DNA of 64,000 nucleotides from Pelagibacteraceae bacterium (lineage in GTDB: Bacteria > Pseudomonadota > Alphaproteobacteria > HIMB59). Below the pieces are notes generated by a model that did no database searches, was not told the DNA's origin, and worked only from the letters and a program-made list of their open reading frames with translations. Position 1 is the first letter of the stretch, and every line of letters begins with the position of its first letter. Shown one piece after another: positions 1-9,353 of the stretch. The stretch covers positions 1 to 64,000 of the forward strand of contig VTPN01000004.1 of NCBI GenBank assembly GCA_008638215.1, given 5' to 3'. The position numbers were made by a program, and so were the translations under genes.

Positions 1-329
<329 letters not shown>

Positions 330-468
330 AATTACCTACTCATAAAAAACAAAGTTTTAAATTGACGTAGGTTAGACGCCGAATGTCGAGATAATTTTTT
401 TACAAAAAACTATCTTTGCCGAAATTCAACGTTATAAACCCACCGTCTATTCATTTCATATTTACTAA

Positions 469-481
469 TAATAAAGAGCAA
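469..481 (-). promoter_or_regulatory. boxA antitermination site in the rRNA leader
   Basis: The minus strand reads TTGCTCTTTATTA. It closely matches the bacterial boxA consensus TGCTCTTTAACA and sits between the rRNA promoter and the 16S 5' end. In rRNA operons boxA RNA binds NusB/NusE (S10) to block Rho-dependent termination. Position and motif agree, so the call is fairly secure. Confidence 0.75.
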
Positions 482-532
482 GAATCACTGGTGCACAACT
501 AATGGCCCAATGAGTCGAATTTTTAGTAGGAG

Positions 533-562
533 TATAACTACACTTTCTTTAGGTTTTGTCAA
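533..562 (-). promoter_or_regulatory. Predicted rRNA promoter (-35 TTGACA, -10 GTTATA)
   Basis: On the minus strand a perfect TTGACA (562 to 557) is followed after 18 bases by GTTATA (538 to 533). A TATACT two bases further on is a second possible -10 at a less favourable spacing. Transcription would start near 526, upstream of boxA. The -35 overlaps a 12-base perfect palindrome, CAAATGCATTTG (560-571), a possible regulator site. The -35 is strong; the exact -10 is uncertain. Confidence 0.6.
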
Positions 563-623
563 ATGCATTTGCAAAAAAAAATATAAAAAACAAAAATAAA
601 ATTGGTTGAAATATGTGGATAAT

Positions 624-700
<77 letters not shown>

Positions 701-750
701 ATCAGAATGCGAACGATATGTTAAAAAATTATGAATTTCAATAAAATTGT

Positions 751-827
751 TGGTAGCGGAGGAGGGATTCGAACCCCCGACACATGGATTATGATTCCAC
801 CGCTCTAACCAACTGAGCTACTCCGCC
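751..827 (-). tRNA. tRNA with CAU anticodon, probably elongator Met
   Basis: This 77-base cloverleaf is on the minus strand with CCA encoded. It starts GGCGGAGTAGCTCAGTTGGT and ends CCTCCGCTACCA, with a fully paired acceptor stem, so it is not an initiator. The anticodon loop reads ATCATAA. The body resembles alphaproteobacterial elongator tRNA-Met. A tRNA-Ile2 whose C34 becomes lysidine has the same anticodon and cannot be fully excluded; tilS, the lysidine synthetase gene, is also in this window. It precedes the fMet gene by 50 bases. Confidence 0.9.
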
Positions 828-863
828 AAGAGACCTATTGTTTTATATTAAATTTAATAATTC

Positions 864-1604
864 TTAAATAATTTTGTTTATTTCTGTTTGTATAAATTTT
901 TTAGCTTTTTGAGCATTTTTCTTATTAACTAAAGAAGTAATAACAATTTCTACACCCCTCGGTTTGCCATCAAAAATAGGATAGCTGCCGATTGAGACAT
1001 CTGTGAAATTTTTTTCTGCAATGGTAAGAATATTCGCAATTTTACTTTCAAATAATTTAGTAATAATAGATGAACTATAAAACTTATTTTTATTTTTTAA
1101 TGATTTAACAAATTCTCTCATCATCGCTTCTACAATAGATGGAATGCCAGCAAAGACATAAATGTTTTCGATATTAAACCCAGGAGCGCCACTCACTTTG
1201 TTTTTTATTAATTTAGAACCTGATGGCATATAAGCCATTTTTTTTCTAGCATCTGTTAATTCTGATTTAATTTTTTTGTAGTATTTAGATAAATCTCTAT
1301 ATGCTCCTTGATGTAGTTTATATTCACGGCCAACAGCAATTGATATGGACTCAGCAGTGATATCATCATGAGTAGGCCCAATACCTCCCGTAGTTATCAC
1401 ATAATCAAAATCTTTCTTTAACCTACGTATTTCTTTTACAATTGTTTTTTGTATATCTGGTATGACACAAACATAATTTAATAAAATACCAACTTTAAAT
1501 AACTCTCTTGCTATATGATTTATATTTTTATCTTGTGTTCTTCCTGTTAAAATCTCGTTACCTATAACTACAAGGCATGCATTTTTAATATTATTTTTAA
1601 CCAT
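864..1604 (-). CDS. CinA-like molybdopterin-binding domain protein
   Basis: This 246-residue protein is a stand-alone MoCF_biosynth (MoaB/MogA-fold) domain of the kind annotated as competence/damage-inducible protein A. Visible motifs are IGNEILTGRTQDKN (14-27) and TTGGIGPTHDD (71-81), the family's nucleotide/pterin-site loops. The C-terminal deamidase domain of full-length CinA is absent, which is usual for the short alphaproteobacterial form. Its substrate is not established. It lies upstream of the two Met tRNAs on the same strand. Its ATG is only two bases from the divergent sfsA ATG, so its promoter must lie inside sfsA. Confidence 0.85.
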   Translation of the reverse strand: MVKNNIKNACLVVIGNEILTGRTQDKNINHIARELFKVGILLNYVCVIPDIQKTIVKEIRRLKKDFDYVITTGGIGPTHDDITAESISIAVGREYKLHQGAYRDLSKYYKKIKSELTDARKKMAYMPSGSKLIKNKVSGAPGFNIENIYVFAGIPSIVEAMMREFVKSLKNKNKFYSSSIITKLFESKIANILTIAEKNFTDVSIGSYPIFDGKPRGVEIVITSLVNKKNAQKAKKFIQTEINKII

Positions 1605-1606
1605 AA

Positions 1607-2305
1607 ATGAAATTTAAAGAAAAAATATTAGAGGGTTTTTTTCTAAAACGCTATAAGCGATTTTTTGTAGATGTAATAGTTGAGGGAAATGTCATAACAA
1701 CTTATTGCCCAAATACAGGATCTTTAAGAGGAATGCTTAACGAAAAAGCCAGAGTATTGGTAACTAAAGTTGATAACCCTAAAGCAAAATTAAATTATAG
1801 ATTGGAGGCTATCAAACATAATGGAGTATTTGTTGGAATTAACACATCTTTACCAAATGGAATTATTTACGAAGCAATCAAAGGAAAGAAAATATTAAAT
1901 CATCTTCGGGGTGAAATTAAAAAAGAAGTTAAATATGGTAAAAATTCTAGAGTAGATATTTTTATAGATAATCCAAAAGGAAAAAATTGTTTTATAGAAG
2001 TAAAATCAGTTACCCTATCGAGACTAAAAGGCCTATCTGAATTTCCAGATGCTAAAACCACTCGGGGATCTAAACACTTAATTGAATTAGGAGAAATGTC
2101 AAAACAAGGTAACGATTGCTATCTTATTTACCTAATCCAACGTAAAGATGTAGAAATATTTTCTATAGCCAAGGATATTGATGAAGAATATTATGAAAAT
2201 TCAATCATAGCTAAAAATAATGGTGTGAAATTTATTGCATTTTCCTGTGACGTTTCAAAGAAAGGAATAAATCTGATAAAACAAATTAAAATTAATGAAA
2301 ATTAA
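1607..2305 (+). CDS. sfsA: SfsA, sugar fermentation stimulation protein homologue
   Basis: This 232-residue protein has the full-length SfsA layout. The N-terminal OB-like part ends in CPNTGSLRGML (34-44). A nuclease-like core follows with SRVDIFI, CFIEVKSVTL (about 129-138) and FPDAKTTRGSKHLIEL (about 147-162). SfsA was found as a maltose-metabolism stimulator in E. coli; the fold resembles PD-(D/E)XK nucleases (here D with E-V-K), but the cellular job is unsettled. The start fits the family N-terminus. It overlaps map by 11 bases, so the two are probably co-transcribed. Confidence 0.93.
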   Translation: MKFKEKILEGFFLKRYKRFFVDVIVEGNVITTYCPNTGSLRGMLNEKARVLVTKVDNPKAKLNYRLEAIKHNGVFVGINTSLPNGIIYEAIKGKKILNHLRGEIKKEVKYGKNSRVDIFIDNPKGKNCFIEVKSVTLSRLKGLSEFPDAKTTRGSKHLIELGEMSKQGNDCYLIYLIQRKDVEIFSIAKDIDEEYYENSIIAKNNGVKFIAFSCDVSKKGINLIKQIKINEN

Positions 2306-3071
2306 AACTTACAAATCAAGTGAAATTAATTCCTGTAGAGAAGCTAGTAAAATTACTGCTACTATTTTAGATGAGTTAAATAATTTAATTTCTGTAGGCA
2401 TTACAACCGATGAAATTGATAAATTTTGCTTAGATAGAATTAAAAAATTAGGAGGTTCGCCCGCCCCTCTTTTTTATCGTGGCTTTCCAAAATCTATATG
2501 CACTTCATTAAATCGTGTTATTTGTCATGGCATTCCATCTAAAGATCGTAAACTTGAGGAAGGTGATATATTAAATGTTGATGTGACTACCGTTATAGAT
2601 GGCTGGCATGGTGACTCTTCGAGAATGTATAAAGTTGGGAATATTTCTGTCAAAGCACAAAATCTTTGTAACATTACTCATGCTTGTTTAATTGAAAGTT
2701 TAAATGTAATTAAGGCCGGTTCTTCAATAAGCCTTATTGGAAAAAAAATTGAAGAAATAGCTTATCTTAATAATTTTAGCGTAGTAAAAGACTTTTGTGG
2801 TCATGGAGTTGGTCTAAAGTTTCACGAGAATCCCAGCATCCTGCATTACTATGATAAAGATTATGATAACATTAAATTTGTTGATGGCATGATTTTTACG
2901 GTTGAGCCTATGATTAATGCTGGCAAATATCACTCAAAAATTCTTAATGATGGGTGGACTGCTGTGACAAAAGATAAAACACTTAGCGCTCAATACGAAC
3001 ATACGATATATATAAACGGTGATAAAATTGAGATTCTGACAGAATCTCCTAATGGGGTTTTTTATAATTGA
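2295..3071 (+). CDS. map: Methionine aminopeptidase, type I
   Basis: This 258-residue cytosolic metalloprotease removes the initiator Met from new proteins. All five metal ligands are visible: D96 and D107 (DVTTVIDGWHGDSS), H170 (GHGVG), E204 (VEPM) and E235 (YEHT). H78 in CHGIP is the conserved substrate-site histidine. Length is normal for type Ia. The ATG lies inside the end of sfsA, and the stop overlaps the TTG start of purB, so translation is probably coupled along sfsA-map-purB. Confidence 0.97.
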   Translation: MKIKTYKSSEINSCREASKITATILDELNNLISVGITTDEIDKFCLDRIKKLGGSPAPLFYRGFPKSICTSLNRVICHGIPSKDRKLEEGDILNVDVTTVIDGWHGDSSRMYKVGNISVKAQNLCNITHACLIESLNVIKAGSSISLIGKKIEEIAYLNNFSVVKDFCGHGVGLKFHENPSILHYYDKDYDNIKFVDGMIFTVEPMINAGKYHSKILNDGWTAVTKDKTLSAQYEHTIYINGDKIEILTESPNGVFYN

Positions 3072-4357
3072 TACCAAGATACTCAAGAAAAATACTAAAA
3101 GATATTTGGGAAGATCAAAATAAATTTCAAATATGGCTTGATATTGAAATTCTTGCCTCCTCAGCAATGGAGCAATTAGGTCAAATTCCAAAAGGAACAA
3201 CATCTAAAATTAAAAAAAAAGCTAAATTCAAAGTCAGAGAAATTGAACAAATTGAAAAGAAAACAAAGCATGACGTTATTGCTTTTTTAACAAATGTTGC
3301 AAAATATGTAGGACCAGATTCTAGATTTATTCATAAAGGTCTTACTTCGAGTGATATCTTAGACACATCTTTTTCCATTCAGCTTAGCCAAGCAAGTAAC
3401 ATTATCAAAAAAGGCTTGGAGGATTATGGCAAAGTTCTAAAAAAACTGGCTATAAAACATAAATATACAGTTTGTATAGGACGAAGCCATGGTATCCATG
3501 CTGAAACAACTACTTTTGGTCTAAAGATCCTTGGATATTTTGAGGAAAATAAAAGAAATTTGGAGAGATTAAAAAGAGCAATTAACCAAATTCAAACTAT
3601 TCAAATGTCAGGTCCTATAGGCACATACTCTAACATTGACCAAAGAGTTGAAAAAATAGTGGCTAAGAAATTAAAGTTTTCAATTGAACCTGTATCCACA
3701 CAAATTATTCCGCGAGACCGACACGCAGAACTTTTTAGTGTATTTTCATTAATTGCAAGTTCGCTAGAAAGGCTTGCGACAGAAATAAGACACTTACAAA
3801 GAACAGAAGTCCTTGAGGTTGAAGAGGGTTTTGGAAAAGGGCAAAAAGGTAGTTCAGCCATGCCTCATAAAAAAAATCCTATCTTATCAGAGAATGTTTC
3901 TGGACTAGCAAAAGTCATCAGATCCCTAATAATTCCAGCTCTTGAAAATATCACAACTTGGCATGAGAGAGATATTAGCCATTCAAGTGTTGAAAGAATT
4001 AATGCCCCTAATGCAACCATTACACTTGATTTTGCTGTTCAGAGAATGATTGATATTATAAATAATCTTGTCGTTCATGAAAAAAATATGCTTGCAAATG
4101 TAGGGCTACTAAAGGGACTTCCTTTTTCGCAGAATGTTCTAATATTTCTTATTGAAAATCGAGTATCTAGAGAGAATGCCTATAAAATTGTTCAGGAATG
4201 TGCTCTTAAAACTTGGAATGAAAAAACTGATTTTAGAGTAAATTTACTTAGTCATCCGATTTTATCAAAATTTAAATTATCAAAAAAAATTGATCAAATT
4301 TTTACTAACAAAAATTTATTTAAAAACGTTGATTTGATCTTTAAAAGAGTTATCTAG
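3068..4357 (+). CDS. purB: Adenylosuccinate lyase
   Basis: This 429-residue fumarase/aspartase-family enzyme works twice in purine synthesis: SAICAR to AICAR plus fumarate, and adenylosuccinate to AMP plus fumarate. The signature loop GSSAMPHKKNP is present near residue 262, with RSHGIHAETT for the catalytic His region and TSSDILDTS. The start is TTG at 3068, overlapping the TGA stop of map; the resulting MIPRYSR matches the family's usual N-terminus. It begins a run of purine genes (purB-purC-purS-purQ-purL) with almost no spacing. Confidence 0.97.
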   Translation: MIPRYSRKILKDIWEDQNKFQIWLDIEILASSAMEQLGQIPKGTTSKIKKKAKFKVREIEQIEKKTKHDVIAFLTNVAKYVGPDSRFIHKGLTSSDILDTSFSIQLSQASNIIKKGLEDYGKVLKKLAIKHKYTVCIGRSHGIHAETTTFGLKILGYFEENKRNLERLKRAINQIQTIQMSGPIGTYSNIDQRVEKIVAKKLKFSIEPVSTQIIPRDRHAELFSVFSLIASSLERLATEIRHLQRTEVLEVEEGFGKGQKGSSAMPHKKNPILSENVSGLAKVIRSLIIPALENITTWHERDISHSSVERINAPNATITLDFAVQRMIDIINNLVVHEKNMLANVGLLKGLPFSQNVLIFLIENRVSRENAYKIVQECALKTWNEKTDFRVNLLSHPILSKFKLSKKIDQIFTNKNLFKNVDLIFKRVI

Positions 4358-5074
4358 ATGGTTTCGAAAATGAAAAAATTATACGAAGGCAAAGCAAAAA
4401 TTATATATGCGAAATCAGCTCATCAAGTAGTTGCTACTTATAAAGATGATGCTACAGCTTTTAATAATCTTAAAAAAGGATCTATTAAAAATAAAGGTAT
4501 AATTAATAATTCTATTTCTTCTTATTTATTTGATTTACTTAATAACTGTAATATCCCAACTCACTTCCTGAAAAAAATTAATCAAAAATCTCAACTTTTA
4601 AAAAAAGTAGATATTATTCCAATCGAAGTTTTAGTTAGAAATTATTTTGCTGGCTCATTATCCAAAAAATTTGGCGTCAAAGAAGGCACTCCTCTTTCAG
4701 ATACTTTAATTGAATATTGTCTTAAATCAGATGAGCTTGGAGATCCACACATTAGTTCAGAACATATTTTAAATTTAGGGCTTTGCTCACTTGAAGAATT
4801 AGAATTGATTGATGAATACTCTCTAAGAATTAATGATATACTTAGAGGTATCTTCTATTCTATTGGAATTAATTTAATTGATTTCAAGTTAGAATTCGGC
4901 ATTTGCAAAAAAACAAAAAAAGTCATCCTTGCTGACGAAATTTCCCCGGATACATGCCGACTATGGGATTTAAAAACTGATAAGAAATTGGATAAAGATC
5001 GCTTTCGAAGAGATCTTGGCGGTGTTGAAGAAGCTTATCAAGAAGTTCTCGAACGATTGAATATAAAATCATAA
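4358..5074 (+). CDS. purC: SAICAR synthetase
   Basis: This 238-residue phosphoribosylaminoimidazole-succinocarboxamide synthase joins CAIR and aspartate using ATP. Visible motifs are KLYEGKAK near the N-terminus (nucleotide loop), YKDDATAFN, PIEVLVRNYFAGS and the C-terminal LADEISPDTCRLWD. The first ATG directly follows the purB stop. A second in-frame ATG at 4370, giving MKKLYEGKAK, is also plausible, and no clear Shine-Dalgarno decides between them. The stop shares a base with the purS start. Confidence 0.97.
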   Translation: MVSKMKKLYEGKAKIIYAKSAHQVVATYKDDATAFNNLKKGSIKNKGIINNSISSYLFDLLNNCNIPTHFLKKINQKSQLLKKVDIIPIEVLVRNYFAGSLSKKFGVKEGTPLSDTLIEYCLKSDELGDPHISSEHILNLGLCSLEELELIDEYSLRINDILRGIFYSIGINLIDFKLEFGICKKTKKVILADEISPDTCRLWDLKTDKKLDKDRFRRDLGGVEEAYQEVLERLNIKS

Positions 5075-5313
5075 TGAGATTTAAAATTCTAATTCGATTA
5101 AAAAGCCAAATACTCGAACCCCAAGGTAAAGTAATCGAACAATCGTTAAAAAGTTTAGGTTTTGAAGATTTTAGCAATATTAGGCAAGGTAAACTTATTG
5201 AAATTGATCTTCCAGACTCTCTTAATGAAAGAGAAAGGCTAGAAAAAATTGATGCTGCTTGTAAAAAGTTATTAGTTAATGAAATAATTGAAGAGTACGA
5301 AGTACTTGGATGA
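5074..5313 (+). CDS. purS: FGAM synthase subunit PurS
   Basis: This 79-residue protein is the small subunit of the three-part formylglycinamidine ribonucleotide synthase (PurS-PurQ-PurL). It starts MRFKILIRLKSQILEPQGK, the family's beta strand followed by the conserved LDPQG-like turn (here LEPQG). Residues SLGFEDFSNIRQGKLIEI and the end LLVNEIIEEYEV also match. PurS bridges PurQ and PurL and helps ammonia transfer. It lies between purC and purQ with one- and four-base overlaps. Confidence 0.95.
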   Translation: MRFKILIRLKSQILEPQGKVIEQSLKSLGFEDFSNIRQGKLIEIDLPDSLNERERLEKIDAACKKLLVNEIIEEYEVLG

Positions 5314-5990
5314 ATTTTAAATCAGCTGTAATTACTTTCCCTGGATCAAATTGTGATAGAGACGCCCTTACGTATCTAAAAGATTTAACTCAGGGAGAGG
5401 TATTAAATATCTGGCATGAAGAGTCATCTTTACCCAATGTAGATTTAGTCATACTACCTGGGGGTTTTAGCTTTGGAGATTATCTTCGTTCTGGAGCAAT
5501 GGCTTCAAAAAGCAAAATTATTAAGGATGTTATAAGCCATGCCAATGATGGAAGATATCTTTTAGGTATATGCAATGGGTTTCAGATACTGACTGAAATT
5601 GGTTTATTAAAAGGTGCATTGATTCAAAATAAATCTATAAAATTTTTAGGAAAAGACTGTTACATAAAAAAAAAATTCAATAATAAATTTAATTGTAATA
5701 TTCAAAATAATGAAGTACTTCAAATTCCTGTAGCTCACAACGAAGGAAATTTTTACTGTGATCAAGAAACATTAAATTATTTACATGATGAAGAGCTAAT
5801 TGCCTTTGAATACTGTAGTAGCGAATACTCGCTTGATGATGCAAATATCAATGGCTCCCTTGATAACATTGCAGGAATTACAAATAAAAATAAAAATGTT
5901 CTTGGAATGATGCCTCATCCGGAAAGGGCCTATCAGGACTTTCATCTCTCAAATCATGGAAAAAAAATTATTGAGTCGATTTTATCATGA
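5310..5990 (+). CDS. purQ: FGAM synthase glutaminase subunit PurQ
   Basis: This 226-residue class I glutamine amidotransferase supplies ammonia to PurL. The nucleophile elbow is GICNGFQ near residue 90, and the catalytic His-Glu pair is in MMPHPERAY near the C-terminus. PGGFSFGDYLRSGA (about 50-63) is the typical oxyanion region. Its start overlaps the end of purS by four bases, and its stop overlaps the purL ATG, so the complex is made from one transcript. Confidence 0.97.
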   Translation: MNFKSAVITFPGSNCDRDALTYLKDLTQGEVLNIWHEESSLPNVDLVILPGGFSFGDYLRSGAMASKSKIIKDVISHANDGRYLLGICNGFQILTEIGLLKGALIQNKSIKFLGKDCYIKKKFNNKFNCNIQNNEVLQIPVAHNEGNFYCDQETLNYLHDEELIAFEYCSSEYSLDDANINGSLDNIAGITNKNKNVLGMMPHPERAYQDFHLSNHGKKIIESILS

Positions 5991-8152
5991 ATGATGAAAT
6001 AATTTTACAGCATGGTCTGACACTAGAGGAATTTAAAGTTATTAAAGACTACTTAAAAAGAGATCTGACAATTGAAGAATTGGGAATTTTCTCAGCTATG
6101 TGGAATGAACATTGTTGTTACAAAACTTCAAAGAAATGGCTAAAAAAGCTTCCTACTAATAATGAGATAGTCATACAAGGACCTGGTGAGAATGCAGGAA
6201 TAATCGATGTAAAAGATAATGATGGCATAGCATTTAAAATTGAAAGTCATAATCACCCTAGCTATATAGAGCCCTTCAATGGATCTGCCACTGGAGTTGG
6301 AGGAATTTTAAGGGATATCTTTACTATGGGCGCTAGGCCCATTGCTACTTTAGACTCAATTCGATTTGGAAATATATCATCAGATAAAACAAAATATTTA
6401 TTAAATGGTGTTGTTCATGGTATTGGGCATTATGGAAATTGCATCGGCATTCCCAATATTGGCGGGGAATGTGAATTCGATAAATCCTATGATTACAATA
6501 ACTTAGTTAATGCCATGGCCATAGGTCATGTTAAAAATGACTCAATTTTTTACTCTAAACCCAAAACAATCGGTGGTTTAATTGTTTATATTGGCTCAAA
6601 AACTGGAAAAGACGGTATCCATGGAGCGAGCATGGCATCTGATGTTTTTTCTGAAGATGATGAAGATGAAAAAAGACCCTCTGTTCAAGTTGGGGACCCT
6701 TTCATGGAGAAATTATTAATGGAGGGTTGTCTAGAATTAATGTCCTCAGGCTTAATTGAATCAATGCAAGATATGGGTGCGGCCGGAATTACTTCGTCTT
6801 CTGTTGAGATGGCCTCGAAAGGGAATGTTGGTGTGCACATAAACCTCGATAAGGTGCCCTTACGTCAACCCCTTACTCCTTATGAGATTTTACTCTCTGA
6901 GAGTCAGGAAAGAATGCTGGCTGTTATAGAAAAAGACAATAATGAAAAAATTAAAGAAATACTTAAAAAGTGGCAGATTGACTATGAAGTTATAGGAGAA
7001 ATAACAAACACTAAAAGGGTCGTCTTTTCCTCTAATGAAAAAATTGTTGTAGATTTGCCTGTAGATATCATTGTTGATGATGCTCCTGAATACGATCGAG
7101 AATTTTCACTTCCAAAAAAAAGGAAATATAGAAATTTTGATATATCAAATTTAAGTATCGAAAAAACAGTATCAAACTACATGAATAATTTAAATTATTT
7201 AGATAAGAGTTGGATATACAACCAGTATGACTCGACTGTCATGGGAGACACCATTAAAGAACCTGGTCAATCTTCAGGAGTGGTTAAAATACACAATACT
7301 GATAAAGCTATTGGTGCGACTACTGACTGTAACCCACTTTACATTCGAATAAATCCAGAAAAAGGAATGATTCATACTGTTTTAGAAGCCTATAGAAACC
7401 TTGTTGCTTCCAACATAAAGCCTATGGCTATTACGAATAATCTTAATTTTGCTAGCCCACTTGATCCAAATATTATGGGCGAGATCGTTTTATCTATTAC
7501 TGGTTTATCCAATATAGCTAAAAAATTAGACACTCCGATCGTATCCGGGAACGTTTCTCTTTATAATCAAACTAATGATAGACCAATAAATCCTACTCCC
7601 GTAATTGGAATGGTTGGCTGTAATTCAAATTGGAAAAAAATATTACAAAATAAATTTATCAATGAAGATGATGAGTTAATTTTATTAGGTAACAGTCTCG
7701 GGATTGACTTCAGCCCCTATTATCTTCAAGATCAAAAAATTGTCAGTTCAATTTCTGAATATAATGAATTAAGCATGCCCGACATCGATTTAGAAATAAA
7801 AACTGCTAAATTGATTCAAGAAGCTGCAGATAAAAATCTTATTCAGTCATGTAATGACATATCCAGAGGGGGTGTGTTTATGTCTTTAATGAAAATGACT
7901 CAAAAAAAACTTGGATTTTCTATAATGTTAGATGATGATAAAGATGTTTTTTGTGAATACTCAGCAGGCTATATCTTAACCATTGATCCAAAAAATAAAG
8001 ATAGAATAGTTTCCATGTTCAAGAAAGAGCGAATTAATTTTTTATCTATAGGTCAAGTTAAATTAGATAGTTTTGAAATAAATTCCAAAAAATTTAATTA
8101 TTCTGATATGATTGAGAAATATTATAAAAACTTTGCTAAAATTATTAATTAA
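5987..8152 (+). CDS. purL: FGAM synthase subunit PurL (small form)
   Basis: This 721-residue ATP-dependent synthetase subunit converts FGAR to FGAM with ammonia from PurQ. The length is that of the small PurL used with PurS and PurQ, not the 1,300-residue fused form. Visible motifs are MWNEHCCYKTSKKWL (about 40-54), ESHNHPSYIEPFNGSATGVGG (phosphate loop) and DMGAAGITSSSVEMASKG, with a repeated second half (GATTDCNPLY, SCNDISRGG). The stop is followed at once by the bolA ATG. Confidence 0.98.
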   Translation: MNDEIILQHGLTLEEFKVIKDYLKRDLTIEELGIFSAMWNEHCCYKTSKKWLKKLPTNNEIVIQGPGENAGIIDVKDNDGIAFKIESHNHPSYIEPFNGSATGVGGILRDIFTMGARPIATLDSIRFGNISSDKTKYLLNGVVHGIGHYGNCIGIPNIGGECEFDKSYDYNNLVNAMAIGHVKNDSIFYSKPKTIGGLIVYIGSKTGKDGIHGASMASDVFSEDDEDEKRPSVQVGDPFMEKLLMEGCLELMSSGLIESMQDMGAAGITSSSVEMASKGNVGVHINLDKVPLRQPLTPYEILLSESQERMLAVIEKDNNEKIKEILKKWQIDYEVIGEITNTKRVVFSSNEKIVVDLPVDIIVDDAPEYDREFSLPKKRKYRNFDISNLSIEKTVSNYMNNLNYLDKSWIYNQYDSTVMGDTIKEPGQSSGVVKIHNTDKAIGATTDCNPLYIRINPEKGMIHTVLEAYRNLVASNIKPMAITNNLNFASPLDPNIMGEIVLSITGLSNIAKKLDTPIVSGNVSLYNQTNDRPINPTPVIGMVGCNSNWKKILQNKFINEDDELILLGNSLGIDFSPYYLQDQKIVSSISEYNELSMPDIDLEIKTAKLIQEAADKNLIQSCNDISRGGVFMSLMKMTQKKLGFSIMLDDDKDVFCEYSAGYILTIDPKNKDRIVSMFKKERINFLSIGQVKLDSFEINSKKFNYSDMIEKYYKNFAKIIN

Positions 8153-8386
8153 ATGCCCATTGAACAAAAAAAATTAGAAATTTTGATTGCTGATAAGTTT
8201 CCAGAGTCAAAAATTATAGTCGAGGACCTAGCCGGAGATAACAACCACTATTCAGTTACTATTGAAAGTTCAAAATTCAATGGTCTTTCTAGAATACAAC
8301 AACATCAATTAGTTTATCAGTCATTAGAAGGATTAATGGACTCAGAATTACATGCTATGCAACTTAAAACGAAAGGTACAACTTAA
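8153..8386 (+). CDS. BolA-family protein
   Basis: This 77-residue protein has the small alpha-beta BolA fold: an N-terminal helix (EQKKLEILIADKFPESKIIVEDL), the strand DNNHYSVTIESSKFNGLSRIQQHQLVYQSL and the terminal HAMQLKT. It has the conserved His in HAMQLKT used for iron-sulfur binding together with a monothiol glutaredoxin. The gene for that partner follows directly, overlapping by one base, which supports a role in Fe-S trafficking. Which BolA subtype it is cannot be decided by eye. Confidence 0.92.
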   Translation: MPIEQKKLEILIADKFPESKIIVEDLAGDNNHYSVTIESSKFNGLSRIQQHQLVYQSLEGLMDSELHAMQLKTKGTT

Positions 8387-8727
8387 TGGAACTAGACAAT
8401 ACAACGAAAGAAAATATTGAAAAAATGATTGGGGAAAATGAAGTATTCCTTTTTATGAAAGGAAATCCTGATTTTCCTATGTGCGGTTTTTCATCAGTGG
8501 CTAGTGCGATACTTAAGAAATGTGGAGTAAATTTTAGCCATTGCAATGTTTTAGATGATGAGAAAATTCGAGAAGGAATTAAAATTTTCTCAAATTGGCC
8601 TACAATACCTCAGCTTTATATTCAAAAAGAATTTGTTGGTGGTTGTGACATAATGAAAGAAATGGCTGAGTCTGGAGAATTAATTGAGCTATTTAATACT
8701 AGAGGAATTAAAACTGAAATAAGCTAA
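8386..8727 (+). CDS. grxD: Monothiol glutaredoxin (Grx4/GrxD type)
   Basis: This 113-residue protein carries the CGFS active site (33-36, in PMCGFSSVA) and the family motifs FMKGNPDFP, WPTIPQLYI and GGCDIMKEM. CGFS glutaredoxins bind a [2Fe-2S] cluster with glutathione and pass it on, often paired with BolA, encoded immediately upstream. It ends the purine/BolA run and converges on rpsD with a five-base gap containing a weak AT stem. Confidence 0.95.
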   Translation: MELDNTTKENIEKMIGENEVFLFMKGNPDFPMCGFSSVASAILKKCGVNFSHCNVLDDEKIREGIKIFSNWPTIPQLYIQKEFVGGCDIMKEMAESGELIELFNTRGIKTEIS

Positions 8728-8748
8728 TTTTATTATCTAGAATAAAAT
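8727..8748. terminator. Possible weak bidirectional terminator between grxD and rpsD
   Basis: A perfect but all A/T inverted repeat, ATTTTATT / AATAAAAT around ATCTAG, spans the convergent stops. It includes the end of the rpsD reading frame. Position is right for a shared terminator, but the stem lacks G-C pairs, so it may be chance in AT-rich DNA. Confidence 0.3.
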
Positions 8749-9350
8749 TCAACTACTAAATTTGGTTCCATTTGAACCGGATAAGGAACATCAGTCAGCT
8801 GAGGACCACGAATAAACTTACCTAAACATTTAGAGATTTCTAATTGTAAGTATTCAGGAACCTCTCTTTCATTTGAACTTAGTGTTTGAATAATCATTGG
8901 GATATTTTGGCTTTCTTGTTGTAAAGAAATTTCGTCACCATCTTTTACTTGATAAGATTTCTTATCTATCACTTTACCATTAACCATAACATGTCCGTGA
9001 TTAACTAATTGCCTAGCAGCGAATACAGTAGGAGCAAATTTAAGCCTAAATACTACGGCATCAAGACGTCTTTCTAGAAGTTCAATTAAAATTTGGCTCG
9101 TGTCACCCCTTTTTCTTGATGCTTCTTGATATATTTTTAGAAACTGCTTTTCAGTGATATCTCCATAATATTTTTTTAATTTCTGTTTTGCGGCTAACTG
9201 AACTCCGAAATCAGATAGTTTTCTTTTTCTTGCCTGACCATGCTGACCAGGACCATAGGGTCTTCTGTTAAAAGGGCTTTTAGGCCTACCCCATAAATTT
9301 AAACCAAGTCTTCTATCAATTTTGTGTTTTGAAGATGCTCTTTTTGTCAT
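8733..9350 (-). CDS. rpsD: Small-subunit ribosomal protein S4
   Basis: This 205-residue protein starts [21 protein letters not shown]. It has the YGPGQHGQ segment (about 32-39) and the S4 RNA-binding domain [23 protein letters not shown]...[17 protein letters not shown] (about 93-140). S4 binds the 5' domain of 16S rRNA and starts 30S assembly. Here rpsD stands apart from any ribosomal operon and has its own predicted promoter (9361-9388). The leader is only a few bases, with an 11-base direct repeat and no Shine-Dalgarno. Confidence 0.98.
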   Translation of the reverse strand: MTKRASSKHKIDRRLGLNLWGRPKSPFNRRPYGPGQHGQARKRKLSDFGVQLAAKQKLKKYYGDITEKQFLKIYQEASRKRGDTSQILIELLERRLDAVVFRLKFAPTVFAARQLVNHGHVMVNGKVIDKKSYQVKDGDEISLQQESQNIPMIIQTLSSNEREVPEYLQLEISKCLGKFIRGPQLTDVPYPVQMEPNLVVEFYSR

Positions 9351-9353
9351 GAA

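Larger units (their letters stand above)
330..623 (-). other. 16S rRNA leader and promoter region
   Basis: This 294-base stretch between the initiator tRNA and the 16S 5' end has no convincing open reading frame. On the minus strand it holds a promoter (533-562), a boxA antitermination element (469-481) and about 140 bases of leader before mature 16S. The leader is expected to form the 5' half of the 16S processing stem. Its partner lies outside the window, so the stem cannot be checked here. Confidence 0.7.

Noticed and set aside
2934-3203. 89-residue minus-strand frame across map/purB
   Set aside because: Opposite two conserved genes; hydrophobic character comes from AT-rich antisense reading.
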